Origin: Haloarcula argentinensis DSM 12282
GTDB lineage: Archaea; Halobacteriota; Halobacteria; Halobacteriales; Haloarculaceae
Direction: 5' to 3'
NCBI GenBank assembly: GCA_000336895.1
Contig: AOLX01000015.1
Location: 181,185 to 245,184, forward strand
DNA length: 64,000 bases
Positions 8,587 through 16,506 of the stretch are shown one piece after another (position 1 is the first letter of the stretch; each line of letters opens with the position of its first letter). Made by a program: the position numbers and the translations under genes. The notes beneath the pieces are model-generated. The model made no database searches, was not told the DNA's origin, and worked only from the letters and a program-made list of their open reading frames with translations.

Positions 8587-9744
8587 ATGCGAACGGTCGA
8601 AATCGACGGCCTCCCGGTGGGTGATGGCCACCCGACACGCGTCATGAGCGTGCTGAATATGAGTTCAAACTCCGGGTACAAGCCGAGCGTGTATCTGGAC
8701 CCCGCGGAAGCCGCCGAGGCTATCGAGGAGAACCTCGTCCCGGCCGGTGCGGACATCATCGACGTCGGCCTGCAGTCGGCCAACCCCAAGTACGAGTCCA
8801 AGCCAGTCGAGATGGAGAAAGACCGGCTCGAAGAGGTCGGCCCGCTCGTCGACGAACTCGACGCCGATGTCCCGCTGTCACTCGAAACTCGCTACGCCGA
8901 AGTGGCCGAAGAAGCCATCGGCTACGGTTTCGACCTCATCAACGACGTGTGTGGCTTCGCCGACCCGGACATGAAAGGCGTCGTCGAGGACCACGACATG
9001 CCGGTCGTCAAGATGGCCAGTCCGCCGGACCTGGCCAGCCCTGGTGCACTGAAAACTATCGACGACATCTTCGAGGCGCTCCAGCGAGACGGGTTCACGG
9101 ACAGGACCATCATCGACCCGGCCTTCGGCGGCTGGTACGACGGCAAGGAGTTTGAGGACAACTGGGAGATGTTCCGCCGCCTCCGGGAGTTCCGTGCCTT
9201 CGATCGGCCGATGCTCACCGCGACCAACCGCGAGGACTTCCTCGGTGATCTGGCCGATCAGCCCGAAACGGAGAACCAGCTCGCCGTGTCACTGGCCGCG
9301 GCGACGATGGAAGTCGAACGCGGCGCACACATTATCCGAACACACGATACTCGTGAAACCCACGATGTAGTCAAAGTAGCCGACGCGCTCGGCGATGAGC
9401 GGACGACACGACCGGAGACCGACTCCGGCCCCACCGTGGCGGAACTGACTGACGTAACGTTACGGGAAGTGGCTCGCCATCAGGCCCTCGGCGAGACGGT
9501 CGCCGGCGGGACCGACGACGGCGCGACGCTCACGTTCCTGCTCGGCGGCGTGACCGACGACGCTCGGGCAAGCCTCCGGACCGTCGCCGAGGTGACTGAC
9601 GTAGTGATGGTCGAGAAAGACGGTGGCAGTCTCTACGTCGGCGGCTCCGGGGCTGCGCTGAAGGTCGTCACCGACAGCCTCGCCGAGGACGGGCACCGGG
9701 AGCTTGCCGGCGAACTCCGAGCGTCGCTGTCCCGGCGCGTGTAG
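8587..9744 (+). CDS. Dihydropteroate synthase-like protein
   Basis: The 385 residues start MRTVEIDGLPVG. Residues about 15-275 follow the DHPS barrel: SVLNMSSNSGY corresponds to the canonical LNVTPDSF strand, DIIDVGLQSANP to the DIGGESTRPG loop, and LINDVCG to INDVSG. Several pterin/pABA-binding positions therefore deviate from folate-type DHPS. A C-terminal domain of about 100 residues (LTFLLGGVTDDARAS onward) is not part of standard FolP. Archaeal DHPS-like proteins may act on a methanopterin-type or another pterin precursor. The MptE-like gene at 15.5 kb would make the usual substrate. The exact reaction is uncertain. Confidence 0.75.
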   Translation: MRTVEIDGLPVGDGHPTRVMSVLNMSSNSGYKPSVYLDPAEAAEAIEENLVPAGADIIDVGLQSANPKYESKPVEMEKDRLEEVGPLVDELDADVPLSLETRYAEVAEEAIGYGFDLINDVCGFADPDMKGVVEDHDMPVVKMASPPDLASPGALKTIDDIFEALQRDGFTDRTIIDPAFGGWYDGKEFEDNWEMFRRLREFRAFDRPMLTATNREDFLGDLADQPETENQLAVSLAAATMEVERGAHIIRTHDTRETHDVVKVADALGDERTTRPETDSGPTVAELTDVTLREVARHQALGETVAGGTDDGATLTFLLGGVTDDARASLRTVAEVTDVVMVEKDGGSLYVGGSGAALKVVTDSLAEDGHRELAGELRASLSRRV

Positions 9745-9877
9745 GTGCCGCGGCTGGTCGTACTACAGCGACGGATTTTCACGCCTCCCTGTGTCGCGTC
9801 CCGACCGCCGATGGCTGTTCGTAAGACCAAGCGAATCACGCGGAAAGGTCTGCGAGAGCAGGGCTGATCACAAGTCA

Positions 9878-10531
9878 CTAGCCGCGAAGCAGATTCAGTA
9901 CTTCGTCGACGACATCAGGTTCAACGGCGATAACGTAGCGTCTCCCTGGTGTCAGGGTTGTGTCTGCACGGGCGATCTGCTCACCGTTATCGTCGGACAC
10001 AACGAGGGTTCCCTCGGGAAAGCGGACGTCTGTGAGTGCTTTTCCGGCGGCCGGGGCACCCTCAGCGACGCGGACGAGCATGATGTCGAGGGTCCCCGTC
10101 ACGTCGGCAAGCGTCTGGACATCGCTCCCCAGGATTTCGTTTGCTGCCACCCTCGCACCGGCCCGTTCGGGAAAGACCACCGCGTCGACAAACCGGGTGT
10201 ACGTCTCACCGGCTGTGCGGTCGATACGCGCGACCGTTCGGATCTCGGGTGTTAGCTCCGCAGCAGCTAAACAGACCGCAAGGTTCAGTCCGGCTTCACC
10301 CGTAAGCGCGGCAATTGCGTCCGCTCGCTCGATGCCTGCCTGTTCGATGATGTCCGGGTCCGTCGCGTCACCCTGGATAACCGTCGCTACCCACTGATCT
10401 GCGATGTCTGAAACCATCCGCTCGTCGCGTTCGATAATCGTTACATCATGACCGCGGTCGGCGAGTATCTCGGCTGTCTGGAAACCGACGCGGCCACCGC
10501 CTGCGATGATAATGTCGAGTGTTCTGGTCAT
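9878..10531 (-). CDS. TrkA/RCK-type NAD-binding regulatory protein
   Basis: The 217-residue protein has an N-terminal Rossmann domain with IIAGGGRVGFQTAE and an acidic end to the second strand (IIERDERM), typical of TrkA-N/RCK domains that bind NAD(H) or nucleotides. A TrkA-C domain lies near residues 140-217 (ending VVDEVLNLLRG). Such proteins gate K+ channels or other transporters. Here the gene is 3 bp after the amino-acid permease gene on the same strand, so it probably regulates that permease. A paralogue with the same architecture lies at 12202. Confidence 0.9.
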   Translation of the reverse strand: MTRTLDIIIAGGGRVGFQTAEILADRGHDVTIIERDERMVSDIADQWVATVIQGDATDPDIIEQAGIERADAIAALTGEAGLNLAVCLAAAELTPEIRTVARIDRTAGETYTRFVDAVVFPERAGARVAANEILGSDVQTLADVTGTLDIMLVRVAEGAPAAGKALTDVRFPEGTLVVSDDNGEQIARADTTLTPGRRYVIAVEPDVVDEVLNLLRG

Positions 10532-10534
10532 GAG

Positions 10535-11989
10535 TTAGTCTTCAGCCTCGGGTGTTATTTCGCTGACGGCAGTCGCTTGCTCGCGGTCCGATTGCTGTTT
10601 TATCCGTTTGAGGGCGAAGTACACGACCGCGCCGAGCAAGATCCATGCGACGCTGAGTGCCAGCGCCAGTGGATCCGTCCGGAGCAGGAACTCTATCAGC
10701 ACCCCCGTCAGAATCAGATTGAGTGCGATACCGATTATCGGCGGTGCCGGGTAGAACGGCATCTCGTACGGCCGATTCATATTCGGTCGTTCCCGGCGGA
10801 GCCTGATGACCGCGACGTTGACGATGATAAACGAGAGCAGGAAGAACAGGCTCGACATATTACCGGCGCTCTGTGTCGGCAGTGCAACTGAGCCAAGCAT
10901 CACGACGGCGCTGGTGAGGATGGCAACGAACGGCGTCCCGTAGCGGTGATGTATCTGGCCAATCGATGGGAGTAACTGCCCCTCACGCCCCATCGAGAAC
11001 GCGACGCGTGACGACGCGATGACGACGGCGTTGAGGGCAGTGAGCGTCGAGAACACAGCGCCAAAGACGATGAGTGCTCCACCATTCTGGATAATCGGTA
11101 ACCCGGTCGGCATGAACGACGTCGCTGCCGTGGCGATGCCGGCTTCGCCAGCGTCGGCGAGCCCCTCGGCCCCGAGCGTCCCGATAGCGACCGTCACAAC
11201 TGCCAGATAGACGACGACAGTCACAGCGAGGCTGATGAAAATCGCTTTCGGGATGTTTTCCCGCGGGTTCTGTACTTCCTCCGTGACAGTGGTAATGAGG
11301 TCGTACCCTTCGAAGGCGATGAAGGTGAGCCCCATCGCCGGCAACACGGCAGCTGCCCCACCTCCCTCCGGAAACAGCGGCTGGAATTCGGCCCCGGAAA
11401 ACATCGGTGACGCGAGCCCGAACGCGACGAACACAACCAGAATGGAGACTTTGATGATTGTGAAAATCGTCTCGACACTACCGCTGGCAGCCGTCGAGAC
11501 GGCGTTGAGCGCTACAAGACCCAGCACCGCAACGAACGCCAGTAAAAAGGCCGGTGGAAGTCCTGTCTCAATGACTGGAACTGCAACGGCGCCGATCTCG
11601 TCCGGTGACGGGACCACACCGTAGACGTGCAACAGTTCGAGGAAGTTCGGCGCAAAGCCCAGCGCGTACAGCGCCCCCGCAATCATGTAGGCGAACCAGA
11701 GCATCCAACCCATGATGAACGAGGCGAAGTCGTCGAATATCTCCCGCACGAACGCGTAGCCACCGCCGCTCTTCGGAATCGAGGCGGCAAGCTCCGCGTA
11801 GGACAGTCCCGTGAACGCCGTCACGACGCCGTTCAGTGCGAAGACGAGGATCGCAGCTGGCCCAGCGATTTCGGCGGCCAGCCCTGTCAGTACGAAAATT
11901 CCGGCCCCGATCATCGCCCCCATTCCGATCATCGTCGCGTCGAGTAGCCCGAGTTCAGCCTCGGGCGACCGCGTCTGGCTCTTACTCAT
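10535..11989 (-). CDS. APC-superfamily amino-acid permease
   Basis: The 484 residues form about 12 membrane helices. The N-terminus has the APC signature MIGMGAMIGAGIFVLTG (unwound TM1 substrate site), and GLSYAELAASIPKSGG follows in TM2/3. This is the layout of the cationic amino acid/polyamine transporter group. The short hydrophilic tail carries no fused UspA domain; the regulatory function may instead come from the adjacent TrkA-like proteins. Confidence 0.9.
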   Translation of the reverse strand: MSKSQTRSPEAELGLLDATMIGMGAMIGAGIFVLTGLAAEIAGPAAILVFALNGVVTAFTGLSYAELAASIPKSGGGYAFVREIFDDFASFIMGWMLWFAYMIAGALYALGFAPNFLELLHVYGVVPSPDEIGAVAVPVIETGLPPAFLLAFVAVLGLVALNAVSTAASGSVETIFTIIKVSILVVFVAFGLASPMFSGAEFQPLFPEGGGAAAVLPAMGLTFIAFEGYDLITTVTEEVQNPRENIPKAIFISLAVTVVVYLAVVTVAIGTLGAEGLADAGEAGIATAATSFMPTGLPIIQNGGALIVFGAVFSTLTALNAVVIASSRVAFSMGREGQLLPSIGQIHHRYGTPFVAILTSAVVMLGSVALPTQSAGNMSSLFFLLSFIIVNVAVIRLRRERPNMNRPYEMPFYPAPPIIGIALNLILTGVLIEFLLRTDPLALALSVAWILLGAVVYFALKRIKQQSDREQATAVSEITPEAED

Positions 11990-12201
11990 GCATCCTGTTT
12001 GTAACTGGCACGCCGTCCATCGTACGCTGTATGTACTCCGTTCGGTCCATTTGAGTACCGGGGTGAATTCTTCTATTGTAAGAACTGTGAGGGGATTTGA
12101 TAAATGCTTCTGCCGACCGACCTCTCAGTATGGTCGTCCATGTTCTCAGCCGACTGGAACTGTCGGGGCATTGAAGATGGCACGTTCTCAACAGTACGCT
12201 A

Positions 12202-12855
12202 ATGGCCCGGACAAAGCGATTCATCATCGCCGGCGGCGGACGCGTCGGGAAACAGACCGCCGAGAACCTCGTCGATCAGGGTCACGACGTACTGCTGATC
12301 GAGTCCGACGAGGAGCGCGTCGAGGTGCTGTCAGATGCGTATATCGGGCCAGTCATCCACGGGGACGCCACGCGACCGTCGATTCTGCAACAGGCCGATC
12401 TGGCCGAGGCCGACGCTATCGCCGCACTCACTGACGAACCGGGCACGAACCTCGCCATCTGCATGGAGGCCCAACAGTACGCGCCCTCGATTCGAACCAT
12501 CGCAAGAGCGGAGACGGAGGCGGATCACGAGTACGACGAAGTCGTCGATGCGACGCTGCTGCCCGAGTATCTCGGTGGGGACCACGCAGCCGATATACTG
12601 ACCGGTGAAGATATCCGGACGCTCGTCTATCCGACCGCAGACCTCGATATCATCAAGGTGACCGTCGCCCCGTCCGCTCCCGTGGCGGGGCGTCGTCTCG
12701 ATGAAATTGCGCTTCCGTCCGGCAGTCTGCTGATCTCGACGGCGGACCGAACGGAACTCGCAGGAGCTGATACGGTTCTGGAGCCTGACGAGCAGTATAT
12801 TCTCGCCGTCGAAACCGATGTCGTCGACGAAGTGTTGGATCTCATGCGCGGGTAG
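12202..12855 (+). CDS. TrkA/RCK-type NAD-binding regulatory protein (paralogue)
   Basis: The 217 residues begin MARTKRFIIAGGGRVG. They align throughout with the protein at 9878-10531, including the GDATRPSILQQADL segment and the VVDEVLDLMRG ending. The gene is divergent from the permease, separated by 212 bp. Two RCK proteins of identical length flanking one permease suggest a heteromeric regulatory ring or two alternative regulators. The Gly-rich loop and the acidic cofactor-binding position (LLIESDEER) are intact, so it should bind a nucleotide cofactor. Confidence 0.9.
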   Translation: MARTKRFIIAGGGRVGKQTAENLVDQGHDVLLIESDEERVEVLSDAYIGPVIHGDATRPSILQQADLAEADAIAALTDEPGTNLAICMEAQQYAPSIRTIARAETEADHEYDEVVDATLLPEYLGGDHAADILTGEDIRTLVYPTADLDIIKVTVAPSAPVAGRRLDEIALPSGSLLISTADRTELAGADTVLEPDEQYILAVETDVVDEVLDLMRG

Positions 12856-13101
12856 CAAGTCGAATTGTCAGGCTGATTGGACGAGAGCCTGCTTCGTCGG
12901 CTCGTCTCCAAATCTCCCATGTTTACATTATCGACGACGTGGAGTGTTCGGTCCTACTGGCGGAGAAACGCCCCGACCGTGGCCTGCTTGAGCGACTGCT
13001 CTGAGTAGCTGGCACATCTTCTTTGAGACGCCTTCGACGCCGTTTTCTACCTCTCTCAGCGAACCCACCGAACCAGAACCACGAGATGTCTGTTTCCCTC
13101 C

Positions 13102-13782
13102 TCACAGCAGTCCGTCGTGAAGGTCGTGGAACGACTCGATTGTGAGGTCTGGCTCGCCGGCGAAAGCGTCCCACGGACCGTCGTCGCGGTTGACCCAGAC
13201 ACCCTGCATCCCGGCGTGCATCGCCCCGTACACGTCGAAATAGCCCGCAGTGACGTGGGCGATTTCCTCGATATCGGTCGCCGTTCGCTCCGCTGCGTGC
13301 CGGTATAGCTCCGCTGCCGGCTTGAACGTCTGGATCTCGTCGGCACTGACGGTGTCTTCGAGCAAGCCGCCGATACCGGCGAAATCAACCATTGAATCGA
13401 GCATCTCGGGGTTACCGTTCGAGACGACATAGAGGTCGTAGCCGGCGTCGTAGAGTTTGTTCATGCCGTCACGAACGTCGTCAAACACGTCGAGTTCGTG
13501 GTAGACTGCAAGAATCTCGTCGCGCTCTTCCGTCGTGATATCGACGCCGTGGACGTCCAGCGCGTACTGGAGGGCGTCGCGGTTCATCTCGTAGAACGGC
13601 TTGTAGGCATCGATCTGGTTGGCGAGGAAGGTGTACGCCAGCGAGCGGGAGCGCCAGAGCCGGGACACCGGCCGGGGGTCGTCCACCCGGTCGGCGAGGG
13701 CTTTCTGGGCTGCCTCGACATCGACGATGGTACTGTACGAGTCGAACGTAATCGTCGTGACGCGGTCCGGGTCGAACGGCAT
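13102..13782 (-). CDS. HAD hydrolase, haloacid dehalogenase type II
   Basis: The start at 13782 (MPFDPDRVTTITFDSYST) gives 226 residues, usual for L-2-haloacid dehalogenases; the ATG 6 bp upstream is equally possible. The nucleophile Asp lies in TFDSYSTIVD, the motif II Ser in VVSNGNPE, the motif III Lys in FKPAAELYRHA, and the acidic motif in AGYFDVYGAMHAGM. A TATA-like CTATATGAGG on the minus strand sits about 25 bp upstream. The real substrate may be a phosphate ester rather than a halo-acid. Confidence 0.87.
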   Translation of the reverse strand: MPFDPDRVTTITFDSYSTIVDVEAAQKALADRVDDPRPVSRLWRSRSLAYTFLANQIDAYKPFYEMNRDALQYALDVHGVDITTEERDEILAVYHELDVFDDVRDGMNKLYDAGYDLYVVSNGNPEMLDSMVDFAGIGGLLEDTVSADEIQTFKPAAELYRHAAERTATDIEEIAHVTAGYFDVYGAMHAGMQGVWVNRDDGPWDAFAGEPDLTIESFHDLHDGLL

Positions 13783-13890
13783 AGGCATTCGTAGAACCGG
13801 GTGCCTCATATAGCCGGTCGCCGAGTCGAGCGTCCAACCGTCCGGTACGGGCGCACTCACAGCATCACGTTTGACGTGACTGTTCCCTGC

Positions 13891-14223
13891 TCAATGCGCG
13901 GACATCCCGGACAGGACGTTGACACAGTACACGCCGATGATGATAAGCAAGATGCCGACGACACCGGGGAGGTCGATAGGCTCGTCGAACACGACAATCC
14001 CGATCGCAGCCACACCGACGATTCCCAGCGCGGCCCAAGTCCCGTAGACGACGCCAATAGGGAGGTCCTCGAGCGTCAACGACACCAGATAGAAGGCCAG
14101 GCCGTAGCCGACGACGACGCCGAGACTGGGAACGGGGCGTGAGAACCCTTCCGAGAGTTTCAGCGACGTTGTCCCGAGCAGTTCGGACACGATAGCGGCT
14201 CCGAGGAGGGCATATGGATTCAC
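13891..14223 (-). CDS. Small multidrug resistance (SMR/EmrE) family transporter
   Basis: Using a GTG start at 14223 the protein is 110 residues with four membrane helices, the standard SMR length. The proton/substrate-binding Glu falls at position 14 (AAIVSELLG), and Tyr60 and Trp63 (VVYGTWAALG) match EmrE numbering, which supports the start. A TATA-like element at 14251-14260 lies about 30 bp upstream. Longer in-frame extensions to 14364 are not homologous to the family. The substrate (a cationic drug, guanidinium or a compatible solute) is unknown. Confidence 0.9.
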   Translation of the reverse strand: MNPYALLGAAIVSELLGTTSLKLSEGFSRPVPSLGVVVGYGLAFYLVSLTLEDLPIGVVYGTWAALGIVGVAAIGIVVFDEPIDLPGVVGILLIIIGVYCVNVLSGMSAH

Positions 14224-14250
14224 GGGTTCACTCGTCGAGAATTGTGGACA

Positions 14251-14260
14251 GATAATATAC
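14251..14260 (-). promoter_or_regulatory. TATA-like box of the SMR gene
   Basis: The minus strand reads GTATATTATC, centred about 32 bp before the GTG at 14223. This agrees with the family-based choice of start. Confidence 0.5.
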
Positions 14261-14470
14261 ATTTCGGCTGTTGTCGCGTTGCCAGTACCCCCTTCTGAGA
14301 CAGTACCGGGCCGGTACCATCCTGTGAATAAACCGCGGACAACGGGAGACACTCCCCCTCTCATGTGGCTTTATCTCCCGTGCGGCCGCACTGCGAGCCA
14401 TGTCTCAGGCACATACGTTCCAGTCGACAGGAGCAGGGCCGGTCGTTGCTCGTCGCGTGGAGGGTGACAG

Positions 14471-15469
14471 ATGACAGCGCGCGACGTGTATCTCCCGGTC
14501 GCGGCACAGCCGTCGGTTGACACGCTGGTCGAGATGAGCCAGCAGGCCGAGGACAGTGGCTACGACCGAGTCTGGCTCCCGGAGACGTGGGGACGAGACG
14601 CGGTGACAACGCTGACTAGCATCGCCGAGCACACGTCGACGGTCGGTCTCGGCTCCTCGATTCTGAACGTGTACTCGCGGTCGCCGGCGCTGCTCGGCCA
14701 GACCGCGGCGACGCTACAGGAAGTCTCGGACGGCCGCTTCCGCGCCGGTGTTGGACCATCCGGGCCAATCGTCATCGAGGGCTGGCACGGCCGTGAGTTC
14801 GAGAACCCGCTCAAATACACACGGGAGACCGTCGACATCATGAAACTGGTGCTCTCCGGCGAGACCGTCGACTACGACGGTGACATCTTTTCGCTGTCCG
14901 GGTTCCGACTGCGCTGTGAACCGCCCGAACCCGCGCCGCCCGTGGACGCTGGCGGTCTCGGGCCGAAATCAGTCGAACTCGCCGGTCGCTTCGCCGACGG
15001 CTGGCACGCGCTGATGCTGACGGCCGACGGCCTCCGGGACCGACTAGAAGACTTCGAGCACGGTGCAGACCTCGGTGACCGCGACCGGGCCGACCAGCGG
15101 GTGACGCTGTCGCTGACGTGCTGTGCGATGGACGACCGGGAACAGGCCCGCAAACTGGCCCGTCAGCACGTCGCGTTCTACATCGGCGGGATGGGGACGT
15201 TCTACCGCGACGCGCTGGCCCGCCAGGGGTACGAGGACACCGCTTACGAGATCGCCGAGCAGTGGGGGTCGGGCGACAAAGCGGCCGCCGTCGACGCGAT
15301 CGGCGACGAACTACTGGATAGCATTGCCGTTGCCGGTACGCCCGAGGAATGTCGCGACCATATCGCACAGTTCGAGGATATCGATGGCGTGGACGCGATC
15401 AACATCTCGTTCCCCCGCGCTGCCGAACCGGACACTATCGACACGACCATCGATGTGTTAGCGCCCTGA
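14471..15469 (+). CDS. LLM-class F420-dependent oxidoreductase
   Basis: The 332 residues form a luciferase-like barrel. The N-terminus MTARDVYLPVAAQPSVDTL is followed by YDRVWLPETWGRDA, a strand-turn typical of archaeal F420-dependent methylene-H4MPT-reductase-like enzymes. GPSGPIVIEGWHG and PVDAGGLGPKSVELAG match the cofactor-binding loops. It probably belongs to the haloarchaeal NP1902A-type subfamily. It may reduce a methylene-pterin or an unrelated substrate using F420H2. The neighbouring MptE-like gene makes a pterin role attractive but not proven. Confidence 0.85.
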   Translation: MTARDVYLPVAAQPSVDTLVEMSQQAEDSGYDRVWLPETWGRDAVTTLTSIAEHTSTVGLGSSILNVYSRSPALLGQTAATLQEVSDGRFRAGVGPSGPIVIEGWHGREFENPLKYTRETVDIMKLVLSGETVDYDGDIFSLSGFRLRCEPPEPAPPVDAGGLGPKSVELAGRFADGWHALMLTADGLRDRLEDFEHGADLGDRDRADQRVTLSLTCCAMDDREQARKLARQHVAFYIGGMGTFYRDALARQGYEDTAYEIAEQWGSGDKAAAVDAIGDELLDSIAVAGTPEECRDHIAQFEDIDGVDAINISFPRAAEPDTIDTTIDVLAP

Positions 15470-15484
15470 GTCGGGGAGTCGTTT

Positions 15485-16177
15485 TCAGTCAGTCGCCACT
15501 GGCTCGATGTCGTCGCGTCGGCCGTCGAGCACATCGAAGCGCTCGCCGCGGCGCTGTTCCAGCCAGTGGAGCAGGCGTTCGGCCCAGCGGAGTTTGCGGC
15601 GCTTTTCCACAGTTACGGACGGGTCGTCGAAGTCCCAGCCGGGGAACACCAGCGAGCCAGCGTCGAAGTGGTCCGCGAGGAACGCGGCGCGGTCGCCGTC
15701 GGTGAAGCCGCCGTAGTTGTGGACCGGTGGGGCGGGGGCCGCCTGTGTCGTCGGCACGACGAACTCGCTGTCGTAGGTCGGGACGTATGCCTCCAGCGCC
15801 GGGATGTTGTCGCCGTGAGCGTGGGCGACGACCGGTGTCCCAGCAGCTGTCAGTTCCCGCCCAGTGTCGGCGTTCTTGTCCAGATCCGTGACCATACAGT
15901 CGACGGCCACACCTTCCGTCTGGAGGCGGTCGGCGGCCGTGGAGGCCGCGAGGACCACATCGGCGTCGGCTGCCCGGTCGGCCTCGGATTCGAGCGACGG
16001 GCCGGCCCCGGCGACGGCGACCGTTGCACCGTCGAGTCCAAGACTCGCCGGGTCGTACGTCCCGTCGTCACCGAGCAATTCGACAAAGCGGTCACGGGCG
16101 CGTTCATCGCCGTCACGGGGGTAGCCGAAGTCGTCGAGGATGGCCTCGTACACTGGTTCCCAGGTGTGAAATTCCAT
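15485..16177 (-). CDS. mptE: 6-hydroxymethyl-7,8-dihydropterin pyrophosphokinase MptE-like (DUF115)
   Basis: The 230-residue DUF115-family protein begins MEFHTWEPVYEAILDDFGY, a conserved archaeal N-terminus. VAVAGAGPSLE and VDCMVTDLDKNAD are the characteristic glycine-rich and Asp-containing motifs. Archaeal MptE transfers pyrophosphate from ATP to 6-hydroxymethyl-dihydropterin, the step before dihydropteroate synthase, and replaces bacterial FolK. It converges with the F420-type oxidoreductase, 15 bp apart. Confidence 0.85.
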   Translation of the reverse strand: MEFHTWEPVYEAILDDFGYPRDGDERARDRFVELLGDDGTYDPASLGLDGATVAVAGAGPSLESEADRAADADVVLAASTAADRLQTEGVAVDCMVTDLDKNADTGRELTAAGTPVVAHAHGDNIPALEAYVPTYDSEFVVPTTQAAPAPPVHNYGGFTDGDRAAFLADHFDAGSLVFPGWDFDDPSVTVEKRRKLRWAERLLHWLEQRRGERFDVLDGRRDDIEPVATD

Positions 16178-16506
16178 CTGTTGTCAGGCACCACGGAGTG
16201 GACGTGCTTCTGTCTTGTTTCCTCGTCCAGTCACACCACACTACGCTGGCACTGGCCCGGAGCGTGGCTGTCGCTACCGGATTCGTGTTCAGATAAACCG
16301 AGTTGAGCCGAAATGGCACGTCCGTGTACCCCTACCCGGGTGCCCTTTCGGCTTTCACCCGTTTCTTTCGAGGCCTCCGGTATAAGTTTTCTCTTACCGT
16401 CAGACATAGATGACAGGACTCCCAGGCGGCGGTGGCCGGTTACACGCTGTAGCTACGCCGGCGTCCCACGACAGTCTCAAGATGGGGCAGTCCTTACGGG
16501 CGGCAA
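16178..16506. other. Divergent intergenic region between mptE and otsA
   Basis: These 329 bases separate two divergent genes. They hold a 14-bp inverted repeat with one mismatch (16306-16319 with 16340-16353), a TATA-like TATAAG at 16381-16386, and a possible short leaderless reading frame starting at 16410 that runs into otsA. No other gene was recognised. Confidence 0.55.
16306..16353. repeat. 14-bp inverted repeat upstream of otsA
   Basis: The left arm is AGCCGAAATGGCAC and the right arm is GTGCCCTTTCGGCT, with 13 of 14 positions pairing across a 20-base loop. It lies between two divergent promoters, so it could be an operator, a transcribed hairpin or an antisense terminator. The right arm is followed by a pyrimidine-rich stretch. 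Confidence 0.6.
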
